Source: a virus
Direction: 5' to 3' (one strand)
IMG/VR virus record: IMGVR_UViG_3300042474_000510
Coordinates: 1-56,370 of that record
Length of the DNA stretch: 56,370 nt
Made by a program: the position numbers and the translations under genes. Below the pieces are notes generated by a model. The model was not told the DNA's origin. It searched no databases and saw only the letters and a list, made by a program, of their open reading frames with translations. Every line of letters begins with the position of its first letter. Within the stretch, counting starts at the first letter, position 1. This document shows positions 33,537-39,359 of the stretch, one piece after another.

Positions 33537-33986
33537 TTAAACGATGTTAACTTTTTTAGGTTTCTTTTCCTCTGGAATCATATTTTCCAGATAGATCTTC
33601 AAAATACCATTGAGCATTTCTGCGTTTTTCACTTCAACGCTATCGGCAAGAGTAAATTTGCGTGTGAATACACGATCCGCAATACCCTTATAGATATATT
33701 GTAGTGGATTGATTGTAGCATCAGCCATATCGTTAACTGTCATACCACCTTTAACGACTAATACGTTATTGGCGAGTTCAATGTCAATATTTTGTTTGCC
33801 GAAACCTGCAACAGCCATTTCAATAGTATAATTGTTGTCGTCAACTTTCACGATATTATATGGAGGCCAATTTTGGGCTGCTGCTTTTGCGTAGGTATCT
33901 TGTACAGAATTCAAGGTATCTAGAACCTTATCAAAGCCTACAAGATATTTGTTGAAGTTGTTAAATGCAAATGGATCGTTTGTCAT
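33537..33986 (-). CDS. hsp20: Small heat-shock protein Hsp20 / IbpA-like
   Basis: The 149-residue protein has an alpha-crystallin domain (about 42-135): YNIVKVDDNNYTIEMAVAGF, NNVLVVKGG, VFTRKFTLADSVEV and the closing NGILKIYLE. ATP-independent holdases of this kind are frequent in T4-like phages. It is the next gene downstream of pmoC and has its own promoter in between. In cyanophages hsp20 commonly lies near psbA, so a role in protecting the labile metabolic enzyme is a reasonable inference. Confidence 0.93.
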   Translation of the reverse strand: MTNDPFAFNNFNKYLVGFDKVLDTLNSVQDTYAKAAAQNWPPYNIVKVDDNNYTIEMAVAGFGKQNIDIELANNVLVVKGGMTVNDMADATINPLQYIYKGIADRVFTRKFTLADSVEVKNAEMLNGILKIYLENMIPEEKKPKKVNIV

Positions 33987-34006
33987 AGTTATCTCCTTTT
34001 AAGCGA

Positions 34007-34039
34007 GAAAAATAATCAGCGTTCCAATCAGGCAACGCT
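34007..34039 (-). terminator. Terminator-like hairpin in the hsp20 leader
   Basis: On the minus strand AGCGTT and AACGCT (ten-base loop) pair and are followed by GATTATTTTTC. It lies between the promoter at 34044-34073 and the hsp20 start, so it could attenuate transcription. The stem is short, and the call is weak. Confidence 0.35.
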
Positions 34040-34043
34040 TCAT

Positions 34044-34073
34044 ATTATATAGTAATTGTGAGGGGGAAGTCAA
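34044..34073 (-). promoter_or_regulatory. Sigma70-like promoter for hsp20
   Basis: On the minus strand TTGACT (34068-34073) and TATAAT (34044-34049) are 18 bases apart and point into hsp20. This gives hsp20 an expression route independent of pmoC. Confidence 0.65.
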
Positions 34074-34086
34074 TACCTCCCCCTCA
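34059..34086. repeat. 9-bp inverted repeat after pmoC
   Basis: TGAGGGGGA (34059-34067) and TCCCCCTCA (34078-34086) form a perfect 9-bp stem. The T-run (34089-34097) lies on the plus-strand side, so it is a proper terminator only for rightward transcripts. For pmoC mRNA it is a strong 3' hairpin without a U-tract. Its loop carries the -35 element of the hsp20 promoter. Confidence 0.65.
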
Positions 34087-34095
34087 ACTTTTTTT

Positions 34096-34860
34096 TTATT
34101 CTGTTAGAAGTGCTACGCCTTCACGCCCTAGCAAAGCATGAACACGTCCTAGAATTTGGAGAACAACGCCGAACACACCAAGTGCCATCCAGCCAAAGAA
34201 CACGAAGCCCCAATGCAATGGTGCTACGAATAGTTCTTCCATGAACCAGAAAGTATGACCCCATTCGTTGAGACCAACGTTTGGAATGATCATAAATGGT
34301 CCAATAGCTACAATCAAGAATGCAAGGCTGTATCCATGTGAGAAGTATGGAATACGGGTTCTTGCATAGAAGAAAGCACCTACTGCAATTACGCTATAGA
34401 TTGGATATGACATGTAGAATTCAATGATGTGACTTGGAGTAAAGTCAGTATCACGAATAACAGTCATATGCCATGTACCATCCTGTTCAGTAAAGAAGGA
34501 TGCGCCCCAATAAATGGCAGCAGCATACACAACAAGCCACTGAACAAGAACTACTAGACGACGCATTTCCTCACGAGGAGCTACGGCGTCAATGTCACGA
34601 TCTCTCGTCTTCCAAAGATAACCAGCAAGTGCTAGTCCTGAGACTAACTCAAGCGGAATCTCCGTCCAGAGAATAGACATCCAATATGTCTGAAACTCGG
34701 GTGCAAATGAGTCAAGACCAGCCCTCCAGCCGAATACCTGCTCATAGATTCTGACGATTAGATAGAATGTGTTTAGAAGCGCAAGGCCAATCCACATTCC
34801 ACGGAGATCAACGACATCTGACTTTGCTGCGACTGCAGCGGTTGTAGTTACTGTACTCAT
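34096..34860 (-). CDS. pmoC: Particulate methane monooxygenase subunit C (PmoC)
   Basis: The 254-residue protein is a complete PmoC, a multi-helix inner-membrane subunit of copper-dependent methane monooxygenase, which oxidises methane to methanol. All known metal ligands are kept. The first set is D127, H131 and H144 (in EQDGTWHM and FTPSH). The second set is N198, H202 and H216 (in GLNEWGH and PLHWG). The N-terminus VDLRGMWIGLALLNTFYLIV and C-terminus GREGVALLTE are intact. No pmoA or pmoB is present in the window, so the product must enter host PmoA/PmoB complexes. GGAG lies six bases before the ATG, and a late octamer lies upstream (34936-34943). GC content is higher than in neighbours (29 of 60 in 34141-34200 against 19 of 60 in 33541-33600). 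From memory the closest relatives are Methylocystis/Methylosinus. Confidence 0.96.
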   Translation of the reverse strand: MSTVTTTAAVAAKSDVVDLRGMWIGLALLNTFYLIVRIYEQVFGWRAGLDSFAPEFQTYWMSILWTEIPLELVSGLALAGYLWKTRDRDIDAVAPREEMRRLVVLVQWLVVYAAAIYWGASFFTEQDGTWHMTVIRDTDFTPSHIIEFYMSYPIYSVIAVGAFFYARTRIPYFSHGYSLAFLIVAIGPFMIIPNVGLNEWGHTFWFMEELFVAPLHWGFVFFGWMALGVFGVVLQILGRVHALLGREGVALLTE

Positions 34861-34908
34861 ATATTATTCTCCATAGAGAAAAAAATCAAGTGGTCAGTTT
34901 CGCCTTTG

Positions 34909-34926
34909 GTGACGGTGAACCGCCAC
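34909..34926 (-). promoter_or_regulatory. Hairpin in the pmoC 5' leader
   Basis: On the minus strand GTGGCGG, TTCA and CCGTCAC form a 7-bp stem with one G-U pair. It lies between the late octamer and the pmoC ATG. It would only pair fully in the pmoC-sense RNA, because the plus strand has an A-C mismatch. It may stabilise or regulate the mRNA. Confidence 0.4.
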
Positions 34927-34935
34927 TCTTGGTGT

Positions 34936-34943
34936 TATTTATA
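34936..34943 (-). promoter_or_regulatory. T4-type late promoter octamer upstream of pmoC
   Basis: The minus strand reads TATAAATA (GTATAGTATAAATAACACC in context) 75 bases before the pmoC ATG. An exact octamer in the only sizeable gap of this region suggests pmoC is a late gene. Confidence 0.65.
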
Positions 34944-34971
34944 CTATACCTCTATTGAAAAGTCAACTGGC

Positions 34972-35193
34972 TTAGTTAAGTTTTTTTCCGAAAGTTTCTT
35001 TGGCTGTGCAAAGAATATCCATATTTCTTCTGTCAAGAATGAATATTGGAGTCATATTCGCTGCTCTATATTCTTCTGCAACTTTAAGAACAGTTCTAAG
35101 ACCGCTCTCTTCGTCTTCTGGAATAAAAGAAGCTGCTGCTATAACAACGTTTTCTGGAACTTCGACTAAATCTTGTAGGTTTAATTTTTTCAT
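34972..35193 (-). CDS. Small protein upstream of pmoC
   Basis: The 73-residue protein (KKLNLQDLVEVPENVVIAAA, then EYRAANMTPIFILDRRNMDI) looks like a compact alpha/beta protein, but no family is recognised. It overlaps the upstream gene's stop. Confidence 0.6.
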   Translation of the reverse strand: MKKLNLQDLVEVPENVVIAAASFIPEDEESGLRTVLKVAEEYRAANMTPIFILDRRNMDILCTAKETFGKKLN

Positions 35194-35528
35194 TTATCTT
35201 TCTTATAAAAAGCTGAAAGGTAAGTCTGCATTGCATCAGAGAATACCTTATATCCAAACATAGTAACCATCATAGTATTCTTATACATAGTATACACTGG
35301 ATTCTTATCCAGAACATCTTCTTCTTTTTTAACCTTTGGTGGTTTGCTATCTAATAAAGTCTTATCTTCTATCATATCCTCAAAGAATTGTAATTTCATC
35401 TTTGATTGATATTCAACGTCATCAACCTTGGGATCATTCTTTAATAGTTTTTTAATCCTTTTGATCAATTTAAGTTGCCTTTTTGTAGCGTGATACTGAC
35501 ATAACAATATATGATCTAGATCGTCCAT
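35190..35528 (-). CDS. Lysine-rich helical protein, unknown function
   Basis: The ATG at 35528 (after TAA of the upstream small gene) gives 112 residues, starting DDLDHILLCQYHATKRQLKL. It is strongly basic, with a C-terminal helix (MMVTMFGYKVFSDAMQTYL). A TTG four codons earlier is possible. The function is unknown. Confidence 0.6.
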   Translation of the reverse strand: MDDLDHILLCQYHATKRQLKLIKRIKKLLKNDPKVDDVEYQSKMKLQFFEDMIEDKTLLDSKPPKVKKEEDVLDKNPVYTMYKNTMMVTMFGYKVFSDAMQTYLSAFYKKDK

Positions 35529-35529
35529 T

Positions 35530-35664
35530 TTACATTTCAAAGGTTCCAGGGACTAACCACCATGACACAGCAGCCCAATAAGGCTTATCCAATAATGGAT
35601 CAATCTCAAAACAGGCAGTAACCATTTCAAAGGACTGCTGTTCGATATAATATTCTACTATCAT
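35530..35664 (-). CDS. Small protein (44 aa)
   Basis: An ATG at 35664, overlapping the stop of the next gene to the right (ATGA), opens 44 codons (IVEYYIEQQSFEMVTACFEI, ending WWLVPGTFEM) and stops two bases before the following ATG. The close packing supports it. The function is unknown. Confidence 0.6.
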   Translation of the reverse strand: MIVEYYIEQQSFEMVTACFEIDPLLDKPYWAAVSWWLVPGTFEM

Positions 35665-35966
35665 TTGTCTTTGTCCGTCACATATAATTCATCAAGATTT
35701 TCGTATAAAACCTTTTCAAATTCTTCACCTAATCTTTCTTGTTTTTTAAGAAATTCATTCATTTCATATTCTATATGATCACCATTATGAAATCTAATTC
35801 CTAATAAGTGATCGTGCATGGCCATCATAGCATTAGCAAACCAACCAATCATATATTCTTCATCACGGAAAGCATCACGATCCATATCTTTTGTAGTTTC
35901 AATAAAAAACTTGGCCCATGCTTGTGCATCTGGATTTTGATGTATGCTCATATCATAATCGGTCAT
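35661..35966 (-). CDS. Conserved T4-like phage protein
   Basis: From ATG 35966 the 101 residues include HQNPDAQAWAKFFIETTKDM and EEYMIGWFANAMMAMHDHL, a block known from T4-like marine phages. The function is unknown. An upstream in-frame extension to 36044 would overlap the phosphoribosyltransferase gene and is rejected. Confidence 0.7.
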   Translation of the reverse strand: MTDYDMSIHQNPDAQAWAKFFIETTKDMDRDAFRDEEYMIGWFANAMMAMHDHLLGIRFHNGDHIEYEMNEFLKKQERLGEEFEKVLYENLDELYVTDKDK

Positions 35967-35967
35967 A

Positions 35968-36333
35968 TTAAATAATATCCATAGTAAAGATTGCACGAAT
36001 ATAGTGTTGAGGATCAAATGGAATACGGTTACGAGCAAATACAACGAAACCTAAATCATTGCCTTCCATAACGTCTTTCATTGACTTGCCTGTAGTATAT
36101 ACGTCATCAACGACTAATCGTAATGGGTGTCCGGGCGTAATATACTTCTCTAACGATTGAGCCAACTTAACGCCACCACGAGGAATACCGTAAACACTAC
36201 CAAATCTAGTACGCTCATGTATAATCCTTGATAAACAATTCCAGTCTTCATCTGTTAATGCGTCACACTCAATTTTCCAATTTAACTCATGTCCAGCGTG
36301 GGAAATAAACTTTCCCCTATTGAATAGATTCAT
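35968..36333 (-). CDS. Phosphoribosyltransferase-like protein
   Basis: The 121-residue protein has the PRPP-binding motif LRLVVDDVYTTGKSM (acidic pair followed by TTGKS) and an upstream VYGIPRGGVKLA loop, which define a type I phosphoribosyltransferase fold. It may salvage purines or pyrimidines, but the substrate pocket cannot be assigned by eye. It is shorter than most salvage enzymes. Confidence 0.8.
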   Translation of the reverse strand: MNLFNRGKFISHAGHELNWKIECDALTDEDWNCLSRIIHERTRFGSVYGIPRGGVKLAQSLEKYITPGHPLRLVVDDVYTTGKSMKDVMEGNDLGFVVFARNRIPFDPQHYIRAIFTMDII

Positions 36334-36584
36334 GACTTTTTCCGTTTTTTATTAAACAAATACCATTGGAGTCTTATGAAACCAATGACTCTGTTTATAT
36401 AGTCTGTCAGATAAACGTCACGCTTGTTATTGAGTAACCATAGTCTATCATAGTCAGCTTGTAGGGCAGAGATTAGATAAGCAGCCTTGCGAGGAACAGA
36501 CATACATTTAACATGATTGTTCTTCTCAATCCAATCTGCTAACTCATGCAGTTGTTTGATTATTTCGTCGTGGTCATTCATCAT
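36330..36584 (-). CDS. Small protein, unknown function
   Basis: The 84-residue protein (NDHDEIIKQLHELADWIEKN, then basic KKRKKS end) overlaps both neighbours by ATGA junctions. No family is recognised. Confidence 0.6.
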   Translation of the reverse strand: MMNDHDEIIKQLHELADWIEKNNHVKCMSVPRKAAYLISALQADYDRLWLLNNKRDVYLTDYINRVIGFIRLQWYLFNKKRKKS

Positions 36585-36757
36585 GCACCCCAGTAAATTA
36601 CTTCTTCTATTTTACGACCCCACAAAAATGCGCCATCATTATATGCTCGTATTCTGAGAAGAACTTTCAAGTCAGAAGAAAACATGGCGTAGTCAAGAAT
36701 ACCACACTCTTCCATAAGCAGATCAAATGTAGGATTGGCCCATTCTTCGTCAGTCAT
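36581..36757 (-). CDS. Small protein (58 aa)
   Basis: An ATG at 36757 encodes 58 residues (TDEEWANPTFDLLMEECGIL, later NDGAFLWGRKIEEVIYWGA). Its stop overlaps the next start (ATGA). The function is unknown. Confidence 0.65.
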   Translation of the reverse strand: MTDEEWANPTFDLLMEECGILDYAMFSSDLKVLLRIRAYNDGAFLWGRKIEEVIYWGA

Positions 36758-36941
36758 CTATTCTCTCACCAACTTCATTGACGTGGAAACCAGCACGGAC
36801 TTCTAATTCATCCTGTGTTTGTTTATAGAACTTGAACACATGATTACAATACCATCTGTCCCAGTCTCCACCGTCAAACTTTTGTTCTTTCAAATATTCA
36901 TCAAACAGTTTGTTATACTCTGCTTGAGTTATTGATTTCAT
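36750..36941 (-). CDS. Small protein, unknown function
   Basis: The 63-residue protein (KSITQAEYNKLFDEYLKEQK, then FDGGDWDRWYCNHVFKFY) overlaps the stop of 36938-37117 by ATGA. No domain is recognised. Confidence 0.6.
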   Translation of the reverse strand: MKSITQAEYNKLFDEYLKEQKFDGGDWDRWYCNHVFKFYKQTQDELEVRAGFHVNEVGERIDD

Positions 36942-37117
36942 TTTAGGATTTCTCTAATCCTTGTATATTGCACATTTGCTGGTTTAAGTGTTCCAAAGTC
37001 AATAATCGCCTCAGGTGCAAATGTGCTTGGATCTTCTGTAAATCCAACAACAAATCCTTCAACCAAAATCATATCACCAACTTCAAGTTTATCAGGATCA
37101 ATTTGTAACTGTGCCAT
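36938..37117 (-). CDS. Small beta-rich protein (59 aa)
   Basis: An ATG at 37117 encodes AQLQIDPDKLEVGDMILVEG and continues to TRIREILK, ending in an ATGA overlap. The KLEVGDMILVEGFVVGF stretch looks like a small beta-barrel. The function is unknown. Confidence 0.6.
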   Translation of the reverse strand: MAQLQIDPDKLEVGDMILVEGFVVGFTEDPSTFAPEAIIDFGTLKPANVQYTRIREILK

Positions 37118-37133
37118 TATAATTCTGCCTTCA

Positions 37134-37307
37134 TCATTTATCTTTATGACACTTAATGCCCATTCTACCTTCTACCCAATTACCTAACATATTAATCTCA
37201 GCATGGGTAGTACCAACAGTGCAAAGTTTGGGTTCAACTTTGGCTTCTTGGTTTTGACAAACGCTACCCACACACATGAATACAGTTGCTAATACTAAAG
37301 TTTTCAT
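37134..37307 (-). CDS. Small exported protein with Cys residues (57 aa)
   Basis: From ATG 37307, which shares a base with the upstream TGA, the 57 residues start with a signal-like KTLVLATVFMCVGSVC. The cysteine near residue 16 could be a lipobox (VGSVC), so it may be a small lipoprotein. Two further Cys occur later. The function is unknown. Confidence 0.55.
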   Translation of the reverse strand: MKTLVLATVFMCVGSVCQNQEAKVEPKLCTVGTTHAEINMLGNWVEGRMGIKCHKDK

Positions 37308-37456
37308 CAGAAACCAAACTGTGCCTTGACGATCTTAACGGCGATATCAAAAGCTTCGCCTAGAACGACTTCATCAACTTCCACTCCACGCTCACGGAAA
37401 ACTTCTCCCATAGCGTCAACTGCTTGTGTCTTTGTCTCAGATGTAATATCAAACAT
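37307..37456 (-). CDS. Small protein (49 aa)
   Basis: An ATG at 37456 with GGAG upstream encodes FDITSETKTQAVDAMGEVFR and ends KAQFGF. It is the first gene of the leftward run that reaches pmoC. It faces the divergent spanin genes. The function is unknown. Confidence 0.6.
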   Translation of the reverse strand: MFDITSETKTQAVDAMGEVFRERGVEVDEVVLGEAFDIAVKIVKAQFGF

Positions 37457-37468
37457 TATGTTCTCCTT

Positions 37469-37476
37469 TATAAATA
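37469..37476 (+). promoter_or_regulatory. T4-type late promoter octamer for spanin genes
   Basis: The plus strand reads TATAAATA, ending 18 bases before the ATG at 37495, with CGGAGGA in between as ribosome site. It is the only late octamer noticed that points right, and it fits a lysis pair. Confidence 0.65.
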
Positions 37477-37494
37477 TCCTAAACGGAGGATGAC

Positions 37495-37875
37495 ATGGAA
37501 ATACTATTATCTCTCATAACTTCAGGATCATTACGTTATATAGTAATCCTATTACTCGTAGCCATTGGCGGAACTTATTTCTATGTGTCCTACAAGAACT
37601 ACGGTGAGTTGCAAAGAGAATTAGCTCAATACCAGTATAATATAAAACAGCTTGAGCAATTAGTAAAGGACAGAGAAAATCAGATTCAGAACCTTAATCA
37701 GATTAATAAGGATAAGGATGAAGCTGTGGTTCTACTTGAGCAAGAAAGACGAGATCTTGAAGATAAACTAAAATCTATTGAGAGTGATATTGATATAGAG
37801 GTAGGTAAAGGTAACGATAGACCTTCTTCTAACATTCTTAAGGATACATTTAGAAAATTAGGAGTTATGAAATGA
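37495..37875 (+). CDS. Inner-membrane spanin (Rz-like)
   Basis: The 126-residue protein has a single N-terminal transmembrane helix (about 14-30, YIVILLLVAIGGTYFYV) and a long coiled coil (about 35-100), the layout of an i-spanin. i-spanins bridge to an outer-membrane lipoprotein to fuse the two membranes at lysis. The next gene encodes a lipoprotein and overlaps it by four bases, which strongly supports the pairing. Confidence 0.75.
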   Translation: MEILLSLITSGSLRYIVILLLVAIGGTYFYVSYKNYGELQRELAQYQYNIKQLEQLVKDRENQIQNLNQINKDKDEAVVLLEQERRDLEDKLKSIESDIDIEVGKGNDRPSSNILKDTFRKLGVMK

Positions 37876-38162
37876 AGCTGACCTACTTGCTAACCATATG
37901 TGCGACCATCTTGCTGACCAGCTGTAATGACCAAAGTCAAGTTATTACAAGCTACAGATATATGGTAGTTCATCCGTCAGAAGCAATGTATTATTGCCCT
38001 GTTCTTAAAGAATTTCCTAATTGGAAGACTTTAACTGATGCACAAGTTGCAAAGACAGTAATACAGCTACAGAAGAACAATTTGAACTGCAAGAGTTCAA
38101 TGCAATCTATTAAATCATTTTTGGATAAGGAAGAAAAAAGGCTCCAAAGTCAGGAGCCTTAA
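37872..38162 (+). CDS. Outer-membrane spanin lipoprotein (Rz1-like)
   Basis: The 96-residue protein has a lipoprotein signal ending LLTSC (Cys at residue 18) and a soluble helical tail. The ATG overlaps the i-spanin stop (ATGA). It is longer than classical Rz1 and not Pro-rich, so the call depends mainly on position and the lipobox. The last codons overlap a terminator hairpin. Confidence 0.7.
   Translation: MKLTYLLTICATILLTSCNDQSQVITSYRYMVVHPSEAMYYCPVLKEFPNWKTLTDAQVAKTVIQLQKNNLNCKSSMQSIKSFLDKEEKRLQSQEP
38132..38160 (-). terminator. Terminator at convergent gene ends
   Basis: AAGGCTCC (38138-38145) and GGAGCCTT (38153-38160) form an 8-bp stem. On the minus strand it is followed by TTTTTTC, so it ends the leftward holin-like transcript. 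On the plus strand it lies within the end of the spanin gene and has a poorer U-tract (AATCTTT). Confidence 0.75.
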
Positions 38163-38165
38163 TCT

Positions 38166-38384
38166 TTAGTTGCCTGCGGCGTCTTTAACTGTTGTAATCT
38201 GCGTTAGGAAACGCATAACAGCCATTACTAGACCAGCGGCTAGACCAGCGGCTGGTACAACTAGATTCTCTGGAACACCCCATCCAGCTAACACTGATGT
38301 CCAATCAATACCACCAACCTTTTCGCTGACGATTGGTAGAACTGCCATTAGGAAAGCTACGAGATAAGTCTTATAACCGTTCAT
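38166..38384 (-). CDS. Small holin-like membrane protein
   Basis: The 72-residue protein has two hydrophobic segments (TYLVAFLMAVLPIV and VVPAAGLAAGLVMAVMRFL) around a polar loop, a common design for short phage holins. AGGAG is placed before the ATG. It converges on the spanin genes. The other holin candidate lies beside the endolysin (31965), so one of the two may be an antiholin or unrelated. Confidence 0.6.
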   Translation of the reverse strand: MNGYKTYLVAFLMAVLPIVSEKVGGIDWTSVLAGWGVPENLVVPAAGLAAGLVMAVMRFLTQITTVKDAAGN

Positions 38385-38421
38385 GATAATCTCCTTTCAA
38401 TGAATTGCCTGTTAGGCTGTA

Positions 38422-38625
38422 TTATTTAGGAGTATCTTCGGTCTGCTTTGTCATACACTGTGTTTTGAGATTATAACCTATCCAGAACGACCTTTGTCTA
38501 CGGTCGCACCAGTTTTTACTCTTTAGGAACTTTTCGGGATCAACACCATTACGCGCAACGCCTTTACCGATAACAAGTATTCTGGATAGTTCTTCTTTTG
38601 GTATTTTATGTCGGCGCTTGGACAC
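38422..38625 (-). CDS. Small basic protein, unknown function
   Basis: The 67-residue protein (SKRRHKIPKEELSRILVIGK, later CDRRQRSFWIGYN) is basic. The RxxFWxGY ending faintly recalls ribosome modulation factor, but the match is too weak to name it. Confidence 0.55.
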   Translation of the reverse strand: MSKRRHKIPKEELSRILVIGKGVARNGVDPEKFLKSKNWCDRRQRSFWIGYNLKTQCMTKQTEDTPK

Positions 38626-38683
38626 GTGGATTCTCCGTTATTAGTATACACTTATAATATACTAAAAAGTCTGAGAAGTAAAA

Positions 38684-38995
38684 TTATTCATTTCTCCAAA
38701 CGAGCGCCTTTTTCTTTTCATCATCAGTTAAGATGTGAGCGATATGATGCGCTTCGGTCTTCAGTGTACCCTTCGGTGCTACAGCTTTTATTCTATCAGA
38801 AAGATCATTATAGTTTCTTTCCAACAGAGTAACTGTATAATCAAAAGCACCATCTGATAACTTCGGATCATCTAGTTCATAGTATAAGTAGCAGGAGTAT
38901 AGAAACATTGTCTCCTGCCACTCTAACATCTTCTGCCAACTAACAGCTTGACATGTATCGGAATAACCACTATTTTCTGTCTTTACCCAAGTCAT
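38684..38995 (-). CDS. Conserved phage protein, LigA N-terminus-like
   Basis: From ATG 38995 the 103 residues include YLYYELDDPKLSDGAFDYTV, close to the YY-x-D-P-x-x-SD-x-x-YD motif at the N-terminus of NAD-dependent DNA ligases. No adenylation domain follows, so it is a stand-alone small protein of that type. The function is unknown. Confidence 0.6.
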   Translation of the reverse strand: MTWVKTENSGYSDTCQAVSWQKMLEWQETMFLYSCYLYYELDDPKLSDGAFDYTVTLLERNYNDLSDRIKAVAPKGTLKTEAHHIAHILTDDEKKKALVWRNE

Positions 38996-39195
38996 CACGA
39001 CCTCTCTATGATGTCCAGTAAACCCTTCAGGAATTCAACCTCAGATAAAGCGCCTTTCTGTAATCCCTTATAATAAGGGTCTTTCAGTGGATCTTGCGCT
39101 GCATAATTGGTTCTGTTCCGAAGCCTGTCATAAAGAAACTCTTTTATTTCCACTAGTGCTGTGTCTGCATTCTTAGTTAAGAACTTATTAGTCAT
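38995..39195 (-). CDS. Small protein, first gene of leftward early unit
   Basis: The ATG at 39195 gives 66 residues (TNKFLTKNADTALVEIKEFL). An ATG at 39210 is an alternative start. It is the first gene downstream of the leftward promoter at 39239-39267. The function is unknown. Confidence 0.6.
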   Translation of the reverse strand: MTNKFLTKNADTALVEIKEFLYDRLRNRTNYAAQDPLKDPYYKGLQKGALSEVEFLKGLLDIIERS

Positions 39196-39238
39196 TGTCT
39201 CTATCCTCATAATTAGTTATTTCATCGTCCACAGAGTA

Positions 39239-39267
39239 ATTATACTATTATAATTTTAACAAGTAAA
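39239..39267 (-). promoter_or_regulatory. Leftward early promoter
   Basis: On the minus strand TTTACT (39262-39267) and TATAAT (39239-39244) are exactly 17 bases apart. It faces away from the rightward promoter at 39301. Confidence 0.75.
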
Positions 39268-39300
39268 GTGAATTATCTTCTGGGTTACATTATTTTTTAA

Positions 39301-39329
39301 TTTACTTGTTAGGCGCTTTCCTTTAATAT
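39301..39329 (+). promoter_or_regulatory. Rightward early promoter
   Basis: TTTACT (39301-39306) and TAATAT (39324-39329) are 17 bases apart. With the leftward promoter it forms an inverted arrangement (AACAAGTAAA…TTTACTTGTT). It starts the rightward early region. Confidence 0.75.
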
Positions 39330-39359
39330 AAGAAAATAAGAAAACGGTGGAGATCACTA

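Noticed and set aside
34059-34097. Intrinsic terminator for pmoC
   Set aside because: The strong stem has its T-run on the plus-strand side only, so it cannot be a standard terminator for the leftward pmoC transcript.
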